Below, piece after piece: positions 49,245 through 60,126 of a DNA stretch of 64,000 nt. Source of the stretch: Eutypella sp. D-1 (Eukaryota > Ascomycota > Sordariomycetes > Xylariales > Diatrypaceae). Location of the stretch: the NCBI GenBank assembly GCA_023313575.1, contig JAJTTP010000005.1, positions 1,302,001 through 1,366,000 on the forward strand, read 5' to 3'. Positions within the stretch are counted from its first letter, which is position 1. Every line of letters starts with the position of its first letter. Both the position numbers and the translations under genes were made by a program. The notes beneath the pieces were generated by a model. That model was not told the origin of the DNA and searched no databases. It saw nothing but the letters and a program-made list of their open reading frames with translations.

Positions 49245-50839
49245 ATGCCGGGACCGATCTATCTGCTGGGGTTCCTCGCTGCTGCGACATCGTCGTATGC
49301 GCGAGTCCACCACCTCATCGTGGGTAACCTGATGCTGCCGGCCTCGCTCTACGTCCTGGAATTCGACGACGAGAGCCTCGACTTCCGGATCGTCAGCAAC
49401 AACACGGCCGTGAGCTCTCACGCCTGGATCACCTTCGGGGTTAGAGCCCTCTCTCTTCTTCTTCTTTACCTCTCCTCTGTACTGACATCACCCATCTCTG
49501 CCCATGAGTCATACTTCCAATGTACTTCCACGAGAGGAGGGACTCGGGATGGAGGGATATCCGCTAACACCCAAGGGGCGAGGGTAGCGCTCAAAAGAGA
49601 TCGTGTACGGCGCATCGCCGGACAGCACGTCAACGGCGCAGTATGAGGTCCTGACGGCGTCAAACTCGAGCGCGGTGCGGGGGCTGCGGCACGTGGGCAG
49701 CGCGGAGAACTGCAGCGGCGGCAGCGGCGGCAACGGGACAACAACGAGCGCGTACGTGATCGCCAGCACGCATGGGCACAAACCGCCGTTCGACGTGTAC
49801 GGCGCGGCGTGGCCGGGGCCGGGAGCGTGTGGGACGGCATTCGCAGCGAGCCCGGAGCGCGTCGCTGCTGCTGGCAGCTGGGTGTACGCCGCGGACTCCG
49901 CGGTCCACGGCCTCGCCATCGGCGGTCTCTACGGCTCCGTCCTCTACTCCGCCGACCTCGGCGCCAACTCCATCTGGACGCACAGCATCGGCGGCGGGTT
50001 CCTCGGGAAGCGGGGTAGCGGTGATGGTGTCCGCGATGATGGAGGCGGCGAAGAGGAGAGGAGGAGCAGCGGCGCGGGCCGCGTGGAGCTGGTCGCTAGG
50101 CTCGTTGTCGCTAGAAACGACTCCGGTCCTCGACATCTGCTCGCACACCCCGCGGAAAAGTACCTCCACGTCCTCATGGAGACCACGAACCAGCTCGTCA
50201 CGTACGACCTGGACGACAACAGCCGCGAGCCCGTGAACGAGGTCTCGATGCACTCGCTTATACCGGAAGGTGAGTTGGCACTCATTATCCATTAGCGATG
50301 ACTCCCAGGATCAATTTAGAAAAAAAGGGGGGAAGGGGGGGGGGGGAGGTTGGTTATTTCAGAGCGGGTAACTCAGACTGGGACTAACCCGAGACACCGC
50401 AGGCCTCAACAACAGCGCGTACTGGTCGGCAGAGGTGTCGCTGTCGCCGAACGGGCGGTACCTATGGGGCTCAGCGCGGGCTCGCCCGGGCTCCGACGAC
50501 GTGGGCTACCTAACGGCGTTCCTGCTGTCGGCGGACGGCGCCGTCGAGCGCCCGATGTTCACGGTGCCGACGACGACGCGCGGCGGCATCGCCAACAGCG
50601 TCGCTCCCGCCCCCTGGTCCGACCGCGTCGTCGCCATGACCGATTTCGGCACCGGATACGTCCAGATCTGGAATATGCAACGTAACAACGCTACAACGCT
50701 GGCTGATGATAGGCAGTGGGGTGATGATGATGATGACGACAATGACGATCCGGACCTCGGCTTTGATACTGCTGAGCCTATCGCCAGGGTCGATATCGCT
50801 GATGGCGGGTGCTGCGCTAACGTTATCTGGTTTGATTGA
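49245..50839 (+). CDS. Secreted lactonase / carboxy-cis,cis-muconate cyclase-like beta-propeller protein
   Basis: 437 aa in three exons (49245-49439, 49588-50269, 50403-50839). A short signal peptide (LLGFLAAATSSYA) is followed by the family's opening LIVGNLMLPASLYVLEFDD and SSHAWITFGRSKEIVYG, rebuilt across intron 1. Later blocks are FDVYGAAWPGPGACGTAF, YAADSAVHGLAI, SGPRHLLAHPAEKYLHVL and NNSAYWSAEVSLSPNGRYLW (across intron 2). The family (Pfam lactonase) forms seven-bladed propellers that open or close lactones, such as 3-carboxymuconate cyclase and 6-phosphogluconolactonase. An acidic run of consecutive Asp residues lies near the C terminus (WGDDDDDDNDDPDLG). It is 1 kb downstream of the PKS on the same strand, so it might act on a lactone product, but a role in aromatic catabolism is equally possible. 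The intron-1 donor GTTAGA is weak. Confidence 0.82.
50327..50346 (+). repeat. Poly-G tract in intron 2 of the lactonase-like gene
   Basis: G6-AA-G12 follows an A7 run within the 133-nt intron. Its length may be uncertain. Confidence 0.8.
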
Positions 50840-51540
50840 TCGAGGCGGACGAGCGGGTGGCAGTGGCTTCGTGACTATACTTTAGCCCGTACATTCAGAG
50901 ATTTATAAGCAAATACGCGCCGACCTGTTCCGAGTCGAGGCAAGGTTAGAAATAATGACATAGTTTCAAAACTTGCATTCACGTTGCTTTTCAATTTCGC
51001 GCGAGGCTCCTTTCCTCTTTTTTTGCCTTTTTTTTATGTGCAAATACCCTGTCCTTTACACCAGCGCTGCATCCAATCAAAATAAAATAAAATAAAAATC
51101 ATCCAGCTGTAGTTCAGAGCTGGAGATAGATCACGAAGACTAAGTTTCCTGCTTGTTATGGGATCGTTGACTGGGATAGGAGATCTGATCTGACAATATC
51201 ACCCCCTATCTCCCTCACTCATTACTTCGGTTTGTAGATGCCCCAATAAGCAAAAAGTGGACGGGAAATAACACTACAGTAATACAAAAAAAACAACAGC
51301 TACTGCATATCTTTACGCATTCATACATAATCTTGACACCCTCTATACTGACTCATTACCGAGGTTTATTATCCATTTCTGGGTATAATTAAACAGCCCA
51401 AGTTACGTATACGCTGGACCAGTTAGGGGCGTGGCTTACGTGATTCAAACTCATCTCCATGCGCGCCCCCAACAGCGCGTCCTCGAGCAAGCGACATAGC
51501 TATCACCGCGAAGTAGCATTAGATGAGGACGATACCCTCT
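50840..51540. other. Convergent gap between lactonase-like and OSBP genes
   Basis: Holds both 3' ends. An (AAAAT)n repeat at about 51079-51098 is visible. No coding region. Confidence 0.6.
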
Positions 51541-52992
51541 CTACTCCTGCCCAAGAAGTTCCTTCGCGATTTTAGCCTTTTCCTCCTCGGATAGGTCGCC
51601 CTCGGCCCTGGCTTTCTCAGCCTTGGCGTTGTCGAACCGCCAGAGGCCACCGGTCTTGTCGGCGTCACCGTGCTCGGCGAGGCCGACGGTGGCGGCGTAC
51701 TTTTCGAGGGTAGGGTCGGTGACGCCCTCGGCGGCGGCCGTGAAGTACCGGCGGACCCATTCACGACCCTCCTCGCGCTCCTGCCGGCGCATGGCGCGCT
51801 GCGCGTTCTCAATCTTGCTCTTCTCGCGGCCCACAAAGTCCATGTCTCCGGCGCCGATGCCACGGGCCACATTCGCCCAGGCGCGCCGAGACTCCAGAGG
51901 GTGCTGTTTCTCGAGGGGCGCAATGACCAGCGACGTCGTCGGCGACAGGGCCGGGTCCCACTTGTCGATTAGTGTCTCGGCCGAGTTCTTCTTCGTTGGG
52001 CCTGTGTACATATCGAACGCCTTAGTCCACTGGCCCGAGACGTTGTACAACACATCCTTCTCTTTGCCGGTCGGGTAGAGGGTCGCGGTGAACGAGTTCT
52101 TCTTCCCACTGACCCACCCTTTCCCGCTATAATCGACCTTGGCGGTGTAGCCCGTTGACGAGGTGATGTAGGAGGCTCCGTCGAGTTCGATGAATGGGGA
52201 GCCGAATAGAAGGCCTTCGACGTGGAGCGAAGGTAGGGTTATCAGGTAGGTGTCCTTCTCCTCGGGGTTTTTAGGGTCGGGGACGGTAAGCAGGGCATGG
52301 CCGATCTGCTTGATATAGATAGTCTTGCTAAAACTAGCCTTCTGCGCGTTGTATCCTTCGAGGTGGACGCCGGTGGCTCGATTCGTGATGCTGTAAGCCG
52401 TCGCGGGTGGGTGGTGGCTGGAAAAGCGCGATGGTTAGAACTCGCGGCCTGATGTAGCCTTAAGAAAACCTGGAAGGGGGAGTAGATTATGAGTAACTTA
52501 CCTGACTTGCTCGCTGATCACCTCGGTCAGGCCAGCGTCGTCCTCCCACTTACCGAGAAATAGCTCGCCGAGGAAGGGGTTCAAGGGTTTCTTCTCGTTG
52601 CCGTACTTCTCGCTCCGGCTGGCGTACTGCTGCTTGAGGGTGGTCAAGAACCATTTGAGCACGAGGAAGGCTCTCTTGGCAGGATCTGTCTCCTTAGCCG
52701 GCGCGGCGAACACATCAGGATGTTCAGCCCAGTACGAGCTGTACTCCGTAAGACTCGTAGCGGATAGGATGAAAGGGGGGGCGGTAAGGGAGGATAGGTC
52801 GCCGTTAAAGGAGGAAATGGACTATTCACGCAAGTTAGACGTTATGCCATATTCGGATATCCGACGTCGGGTCACATTGGACCCTTCCAAAACCCCCCAA
52901 ATCAATCAAATCCAGAATTGAACCTTGCTGACCTTGATAAAGGATGTCCAACCGGCACCACTGGCCTGCGGGTTTGGCGTAGGGTCTGCCAT
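51541..52992 (-). CDS. KES1/OSH4-type oxysterol-binding protein
   Basis: Short lipid-transfer protein without a PH domain, 418 aa, expected to exchange sterol and PI4P between membranes in the cytosol and Golgi. Three exons: 52992-52933, 52821-52502 and 52417-51541. The first join is set at donor GTCAGC because it gives [26 protein letters not shown], matching the yeast protein without an insertion. The second join rebuilds the family signature [14 protein letters not shown]. Other hallmarks are [50 protein letters not shown] and [17 protein letters not shown]. The C-terminal helices are charged ([23 protein letters not shown]). A GT-rich stretch (about 52995-53040) lies directly upstream of the start codon in the 5' UTR. 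Housekeeping function is likely. Confidence 0.94.
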
Positions 52993-53433
52993 GATTGTGT
53001 GTATGTGTTGTGTGAGTGTGTTGTGAGTGTGTTGTGTATGCTCGAGTCGGTCGATACGATGGGATAAGGGGATCAAGGGGTTGTTTGTTGGGGGAAGTTG
53101 ACGATAGGGTACGGCCAAGGACACGGCCAAGGACACGGCGGCAGAGGACAGGGAGCAATTGTCAATTGTTCAAGTGATCGAATACACCTGTAATCCTACA
53201 ATTGCGCAGTTGAATGGATTTTGATCGTTTCTCTTTTTTCTTTTCTTTTTCTTTTGATCGCGTGCCTGTCCGCTTGGCTTGATCACCCGTCTTGTTTACC
53301 AGATTATCGGTCGGTAACTCCTATAACTAAGGAGATTGAACTACCTAAGTAGAGCTAGTAGGTGAATATACTAGTAGGTGAATATGAAGCAGCAGTTGTG
53401 TTGGGCTGGCAACCCGCTGACAACGATCTGATA

Positions 53434-53466
53434 CGGTAAACGGTTGACGGTTAACGGTTAACGGTG
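53434..53466. repeat. Tandem repeat of 7-nt unit CGGTTAA
   Basis: About four degenerate-to-perfect units (CGGTAAA, CGGTTGA, CGGTTAA, CGGTTAA, CGGT). The unit resembles, but is not, the TTAGGG telomere repeat. Confidence 0.75.
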
Positions 53467-53545
53467 GAGTTGGACGGACGGCGAGTTCCACCGAGGTCGT
53501 CAACAAACAATCCTAGTAGTTACTATACACTACTTGGAAGCCCCC

Positions 53546-53579
53546 CGTGCAAGAGACCCGTACAAGAGACCCGTACAAG
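53546..53579. repeat. Tandem repeat of CAAGAGACCCGTA
   Basis: Two full copies of a 13-nt unit plus flanking partial copies (CCCGTGCAAGAGACCCGT...). A single related copy lies in the hairpin at 27160-27171. Confidence 0.75.
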
Positions 53580-55577
53580 TAGGTGTGGAAACGGAAGACG
53601 GAGGTCTTGGCTGTGTAAATTGGATGGGCCGTGCCTATAATTTTATTGCTAGTCCGTAGAACTACCCCAAGTAAATATGACACCTGTATAGTATGTATGC
53701 GGCCGGATAGTATGTAATGTGTAATGTGTAACTAATAAGATGAAACCTATGTGACAGACTGAGAAGAGACGGGAGAAGAGTTATAGGAAGTAATTGAGGT
53801 TATGGTGGAAATTATAATTATTCTCTCTAAAGTCTAGAAAAGAAAGGGAGGAGTATCAACTGTAAATGGATAGGACTGGAATGTTTCTGGAGTAGAAGAC
53901 CAAACCAAACCCTGAAATCCTCCGAGGTTATGCAGTTAGGTAGGTAAAATACTTACTAGGTAATTATCAGTGGATACAAGTAGGCAGTAAAAGAAGGGAA
54001 TAGCGTCGACTTCAATGCAGCTGTTGCAGCAAAAGTTGAGGCAGCTGCTCAAGTGGATTTGATTTGAGGGAATCAAGGTTGAAAGGGAAAAACTTAGGTG
54101 AAACTGATAATGGGGGCCTGACGTCAAGGTTTCTTCTTCTCTTTGTTCATCCAACCCCATCAAGCCCCTTCATTGGGGGCGACTTGTACTTGTCCACGCA
54201 TATGCCACCGCAGAGATACATGTCTCGAAAAGCTATATACACCTAACCTAACCGTAACTATAGCACACCGGGTCTCGTCCACGGGTGCCCCCCACGTCAT
54301 TGACTGTACCTAGGTAGCCAACCTCCAATTGAAAGTACCCCGACCTGCCAGATCATTAGGTAGCGATCGCGTGCACACTTACAGAGGCTACAAGATCCCA
54401 TGTCTTGGCGCCACGTGTGGCTGGGTTACATTCATCCAATACCAGTTCCATACCAGTTGACCTGGCCTGCCTCCTTTCCGCTCTACCTTGAATAAATAAA
54501 TCGTACATATATATATATATATACCTACCCAGGCATAGATGGGGCTTCAGTGTGCCGCAGGCAGCCGGTACTACGAGCATCAGCTTCTCATATCAGTTGT
54601 ACGACAGGATCAGGGAGAGAGAGAGATGCCGACGGCATATAAGCTGGCGGCGGTGTAACATGACTATTTTTTTTAAAACACTTAGTACCTATATTCACTC
54701 AGACAACATAGCCAGCATCATATGTTGAGACATATCGGACACATGGGTGATCGACCATCATCGGCTTCTGGTTAGCTCCCGAGATTTCGAACCGTTAAAG
54801 CTTGAAGCAAGACCGCAAATATTTAGCAACGAGCAAACTCGCGCGTATTTCCTTGATTCATCCTAGGTGCTAAATGTGTAAACCACGTCCACCTCCCCCC
54901 CCATTTTTGGCGTCCATGACAGGGTAGAAAATGACCTGGCCACCTCCTGATTTCGAGTGTAATCTCTGGACCAGGTACTGAGAAAAAGTTCCAACCATCA
55001 TAACCTCTCATTAGGATTATCTAGGTAGATTCTATGTTCAGTTGACACAAAAGGGGAGAAACAAGCAGAAAAGACAAGAAGCCCCTCCACCCCTACCCCA
55101 TCCTCCCCTCCCCTCCCTTATCCGATCAGCCATCCATGCAATTTCTGTTCCCTGGAAAAGAAGAAAAAAGAAAAATACCCCCAATATTGTGAATGCACTA
55201 TCCGCGCGCGCGTGAGCATATCAGTCAGTCAGTCCGTCCGCCCACCTCTTCCTCCTGCCTGTCTGCCTGCCGTGTCCTCCCCGGGTATCATTCCAAAAAG
55301 AGAAAAAACGAAATGCGATGTGTGTACCAGGGACAATATCCGTCCCGTCATTTATAATAACAAAGTCCTGCGCGCGCCTATCCTTTTCCTTCCAAAAAGC
55401 CCCCGAAGCAGGAGGCAAGAAGGGTGGGGAGGGGAGGGGGTGTAAGGAGAGCAGAAACAATACGCCAGATCCCTCCGAACCAACCGGCCAGGCTGTAGTT
55501 CCCATCCCGCATGTCGTTTCTAAATATGTAAAAGCAATGACAACCAAAAAAAATGCCTCGAGAAAAGATGCATGATC

Positions 55578-57075
55578 CTAGGCTAGCGGGGTAGCTGGGG
55601 TAGCTGGGCACTTCTTGATCAGCCACTCCGCCAACGGCGCGTTGACGCCAGAGTAGATACCCTCGATGTTCTCACCGACAGTCGCCCACGGCGCGATGTG
55701 ACACAGCTGCCGGGCCGGGTCATGGGTCCAGGCCAGACAGGACTTCTTATGGCGGCCGCATATGCGGATGCACTCGACCACATTGTCGACGCCGGAGAAA
55801 GTCTGGCTATGCTCATCACCGCGGCCGACGAAGTCCATGTTGGCCCAGATCGGGTTCTTATGGAAGGAGGCGAAAAAGTCCGGGGTTGGGCCGTAGTAAT
55901 CTGCCAGCTGCCGCCAGAATACAGGCTGTTGCACATCCGCGAAACGCTCGCCCACGTTCTCCATCTTCTCGCGCGTACCTAATGTGTGGAATGAGATGAG
56001 CGGTAGGCAAAGACGGTCGGCCCACATGCGTGTAGTCCATGGGCTCTCGCCGTTGAACATGCGCTGATATTTCTCGTCGAGGTAGACGCCAACCTTCATT
56101 AGCGTCGTCGATAGCAGCTTGTCGCCCCAGATGGCCCCGGGCGACTCCATGTGGCCCGCCGCGACAATGTCCGGGTGCCCATCGTACAGCTTGCTCAACG
56201 CGGAGCCCGAGATGATGACTGAGGAGCCTCCGTGCGGGAAGCGTCCCTTGTAATCGCCGACCGGATTGCCGATATACGTGGGCTTCGCAGGGTTGAGCTG
56301 GTTCAGTAGTAGCATGAGGGAGGATTTGATGACGTAGGTGTCGTCGTCTAAGAGCAGGTACCACTTCTTCTTGGGCATGTTCAGCCAAACGTACTCGAGG
56401 CTCGGGAGGAACTGGATAATGTTAGCTTTGTAGAACGACGGGCCCGAAGGGTCCAGAAACCCCGAGGGTAGACAGTCCGGGCTTTCAAACCTTCATGGCA
56501 TCTAATTCCCAGCCAATCTCCCGCCCTACTCCCTCCGCTAATACCCACTCCTCGGCAGCGACAGCATCGTTGAGGTGCCTGTATTTGCTCAGCCGTTCTA
56601 GGTGCTCTGTTCCATTCATTGCCCCCCTCCTTATGTTCCAATCGATAATGTTGACGGCGTCGACCATCCTGCCGTCGGTCATGTTATATCTCTCCTGCTC
56701 CCGGGTCTTCGGGAAGTCCTGCACGACCACGATATCTGTGAATAAGGTTTCGTTGCTGAGCGCCTCGAGAGCAGGTTCGACCCGTTTTCTCGTGCCAAAT
56801 CCAGTCTTGAGCACGATCCCTATATCCTCGGCAGGGTTGACGGGATACTTCTGCTTTCCGAGTGCCCATGACCCGTCTGTGAATGTGGTTTGCCTATAAT
56901 CCTCGATATTGTTGGATGTGAAGCGGAAGAAGGACCTGGTTGGGCTGTCTAGTGGGGTAAGATAGTATGTGATAAGGAGGACGCCGAATACAGCGATGAA
57001 GGTCTTATGCAACCGTGTGAGCCGGGAACAAGAGCGACGCCGGTTGGCGCCCCGCTCAGCGAAGGCCATGCCCAT
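55578..57075 (-). CDS. GT31/DUF604-type glycosyltransferase (type II membrane protein)
   Basis: Golgi-type glycosyltransferase of 472 aa, donor and acceptor unknown. Two exons, 57075-56491 and 56411-55578, are joined to give the family segment GWELDAMKFLPSLEYVW; the donor GTTTGA is unusual but fits frame and length. A basic N-terminal tail precedes one transmembrane anchor (TFIAVFGVLLITYYLTPL), giving a lumenal catalytic domain. The metal-binding DxD motif is LLLDDDTYV. Conserved features of this Fringe-like group follow: GNPVGDYKGRFPHGGSS, GHMESPGAIWGDKLLS and FHTLG. After about residue 385, paired cysteines (CIRICGRHKKSCLAW, LCHIAPW) suggest a C-terminal PAN/apple-like module. In-frame Met codons upstream (57195, 57159) are less likely because they would lengthen the cytosolic tail. 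Confidence 0.88.
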
Positions 57076-60000
57076 ACTGTGTGGTGATCTGTTTTGTTTT
57101 TTATCGTTCTTAGTATTTGAGTAGAAGCTGAGGATATGATCAGGGATCAGGCTTCTCATGTACGGCTGGCGGGGAGTATGTTGTAAATGCAGCAAGCGAA
57201 TGGACAGCCGTCTTTGGTGTTACGTCGTCTCGGGCAGCGGCGGCGGAGTCCGGCAAGGCTCCTTGAGTTCCGACTGCAAGTACTTATTAAGTGACTACAG
57301 AATGCAGGTGGGCTTTTCAGCGCAGAGGCTATATGAGGCCGTAGGCGACGACGGGGAGGGTAGCGAGGTTATCATCGAAACCGCCGTACTAACAGCTGGG
57401 ACTGGATTAAGGTGCTGACAAGAATCGCGATAAGAAAGAGGATGGGTGATTGTGGATTGGTAGGTATGGGTTGTATGGTTCAATAATGTAGAGATTTTAG
57501 CCTTGGAGGGCAGGTGGGATTAGAATAAGGAAAAGAAAGATAGGAGAGCCAAGACTTCCGGGATATGTAGATTGGGGATGGATTTAGAATTTTTAGATGG
57601 ACTTAGATAGACTACTAAAAACCTTCCCGGTTTACGTATATACTTGCTACGAAGTACGTGGTAGATACTTCATACATGCCAGGTAGGTAGTCGAATCATC
57701 TATAGTATTGTCTATATCAGTTTAGTATCTTCATTGTAATTGTATGTAGTTACGTACGAAGCAGTTGTATGTATTTACAGGGTATTGACGCGGAAGAGTG
57801 GGGACGGCCCGGCCACTCTTTTCGACAGATCGACTTGCAGGTGCAAGAGAGGGTCAGAGAGTTTGAGGGTGTAAGGTTCGGTTCGGACTTGCCAAGAGTC
57901 CTTCTGGGGCACTTGACGCGCGCTCAGTCCAACACCTGTAAAGCCTGTGTACTAATATGTACTTTATGTAAAGCCTGCCAACCTGGAAGTTTCCCCGTTA
58001 CTTTCCCGTTGCACGGCACTGTTTAACCGCCGTGGCTGCCCATTACCATGGAATAAGTCAATAGTCCCCTCGTAGTTGCTAAGCTTCGGTTTAGGTAATA
58101 TGCTCCAAGCCATACCTCGTAAAAATCCAGTTTCTAGTCCTGCCCAGATTCATGGGCCAGCCCTGGAAGTGTTGTTGGTCATGCCGTTTGGCCGCTGTCC
58201 TTGCCCAGCTAGATTAGCGCCCTCTGGCCCTTCCAGCTAAAACGAAAGAAAAAAAAACCTCCCCAGAGATTAGCGATGACGCGGAATGCGCTAACTATTT
58301 ATGTACGCTGAATACGTCAGATGTGGAATTATTGGTCTATCTGCTATCCCGGCTGCAAGCTCGGGTGCCATGAATATTTAGGTAGTTGCCATGAATAGCA
58401 TCGCACTTGCGCACCATGCGCACCGGCTTAACCAGATCTTTACCTTTATCCCGTAACCTTGGAATCAACAATGCAGCTTCTCTCCGTATGCCCCGTAATG
58501 CAAGTAAAAAAGATCCCTCTACTCAGCATGCATTTTTTTCCATTCAAAAGCATTGGGCAAATCGATGCACGGAAAGCGACAAGATGCGACGAGATGCAAC
58601 CGTGAAACACATCGATTGAATCACGGTTTGTTTCGACCTAAATCAAGTTACGTTAGACTATGTAGAGCATCAGAGCTAAATCTACTGACTATCATCGCCA
58701 TCAGACGCGGAAGTCTGTGCGATTGCGTGTACATGTTGATCACAAAATATGGGGTAAGCGTTTATCATCATACAACAACATCACAGGTGATAGATCATGT
58801 TACAGGCGGCCATCGGGAATTAACTAAGTGCCATACTTCGTACGTTCTCATGTCTCCTTAAATAGATGAAATGGCCAGTGCAGTGGTAATATTTTATTTC
58901 AATTATTCCCCCCTCATTTTCCTCTCCGCCTGAACCTATCAGCCTCTGCAGCTACGGTATCCGGTAGACATGTTCTGGTAATAGAACCCACCTCAGTTAG
59001 ATGTGCTCATCGGTACCTAGATAACGGATTGCCGGCCTTCTATTGAGCAAAATAATCGTATGATACTACATAAGTACGATGCTCACCAGCACATATTTCC
59101 CAGGGCTTTTAACGAGTTGTTTAAAGGAAGATGCGGCAGCGACTTGAGAAATTTACTCATAGAAAATCATCCAAGCATGTGTGTCCGTTTAGCCCGGTGA
59201 GCCCCCTAATAACCCGAGCAAGCCGAGCCGTCTCAGCCGGTATTGGATAAGGGCCCCCACATTTTCGATTCCGGCCGGGCCACGTATATCACTCCGCGAC
59301 TAAGCACCGATTCGACTCCGATGTGGACCCGGTAGATCGACCGTTCATTAACTAGCCTCCCAGGTAGCTATCGGTTTGAACATCCGGTCACTCTTTGTTT
59401 GACTATGAATATTAAGCGGGCATCTCATCAGAGCCATGGCGACGCAAGGGATTAGATATGTTAAGCTTTGGTATAAAGAATGACCCAATCGCAGTAGGCC
59501 TCGGATACTAGAGCAAGCAGAGAGACAGGGGTCTCGTATAACTCGGACGGATATGTATTCTAAGCGATACTCTAAGCGAAACCGGTACAAGTAACGCTTT
59601 TTCGCTGGTGGCTCCGGGAAAGATGATTCAACGAAATAGCCTCGATCCTACGTTACTTAAGGAAGCTCGGGTATCAACATGATAAAACATAATATATCGT
59701 GCTGGACTGCCTCGAAACATAAATGAAAGCGGCACTAAGAGACTATGCGATATGCGGTCTCACCATGATGCCGATTATCTATAGATCGGGTAGGACACAA
59801 TGGCGGTTGGACTTTTGTTGTGTGGCGGCATTCCGCGTACTGCCCCCCTGTCTATTCTGTATATCCTTTAGGCAAGCACAATCCTACGAACCCAGCATCT
59901 CGGTGCCGCCAAGGTCTTGCCAATGAGGGCCCGAGGATTATTCAGGGTCCTATATTATCCCTTCCTACCAGTCCACCGTCACACGTTGATATATTAGATG

Positions 60001-60126
60001 TCGTACGCAGTTCAGCATTTGAATGTCGTACCCCTCTCTCTCTTCCCTTCCATTCACTCCTCATAATTGTGCCTATCTTTATCCGTATTATGTATCCCGC
60101 CAAATAAAGCGGCACTGAGGAAAGTC
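57076..60126. other. Long gene-free stretch (3 kb) between GT31 and P450 genes
   Basis: Nothing recognisable on either strand. The first hundred bases are the GT31 upstream region. Small frames (such as 57158-57418, +) overlap that promoter and have no family features. The last part should hold the P450 promoter. A CT-rich stretch lies at about 60030-60065. Confidence 0.5.

Larger units (their letters stand above)
52993..55577. other. Gene-free stretch with several simple repeats
   Basis: 2.6 kb without a supportable gene. It contains the OSBP promoter with a TG-rich tract (52995-53040), an (AT)n run near 54505-54523 and C-rich pyrimidine tracts at 55083-55120. Tandem repeats at 53434-53466 and 53546-53579 are listed separately. 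The right end is the 3' region of the GT31 gene. Confidence 0.55.

Noticed and set aside
49660..50292. Long minus-strand frame opposite the lactonase-like gene
   Set aside because: Antisense shadow of a GC-rich coding exon with no family motifs.
57158..57418. 86-codon plus-strand frame overlapping the GT31 upstream region
   Set aside because: Overlaps the promoter and 5' end of the glycosyltransferase gene; no conserved features.
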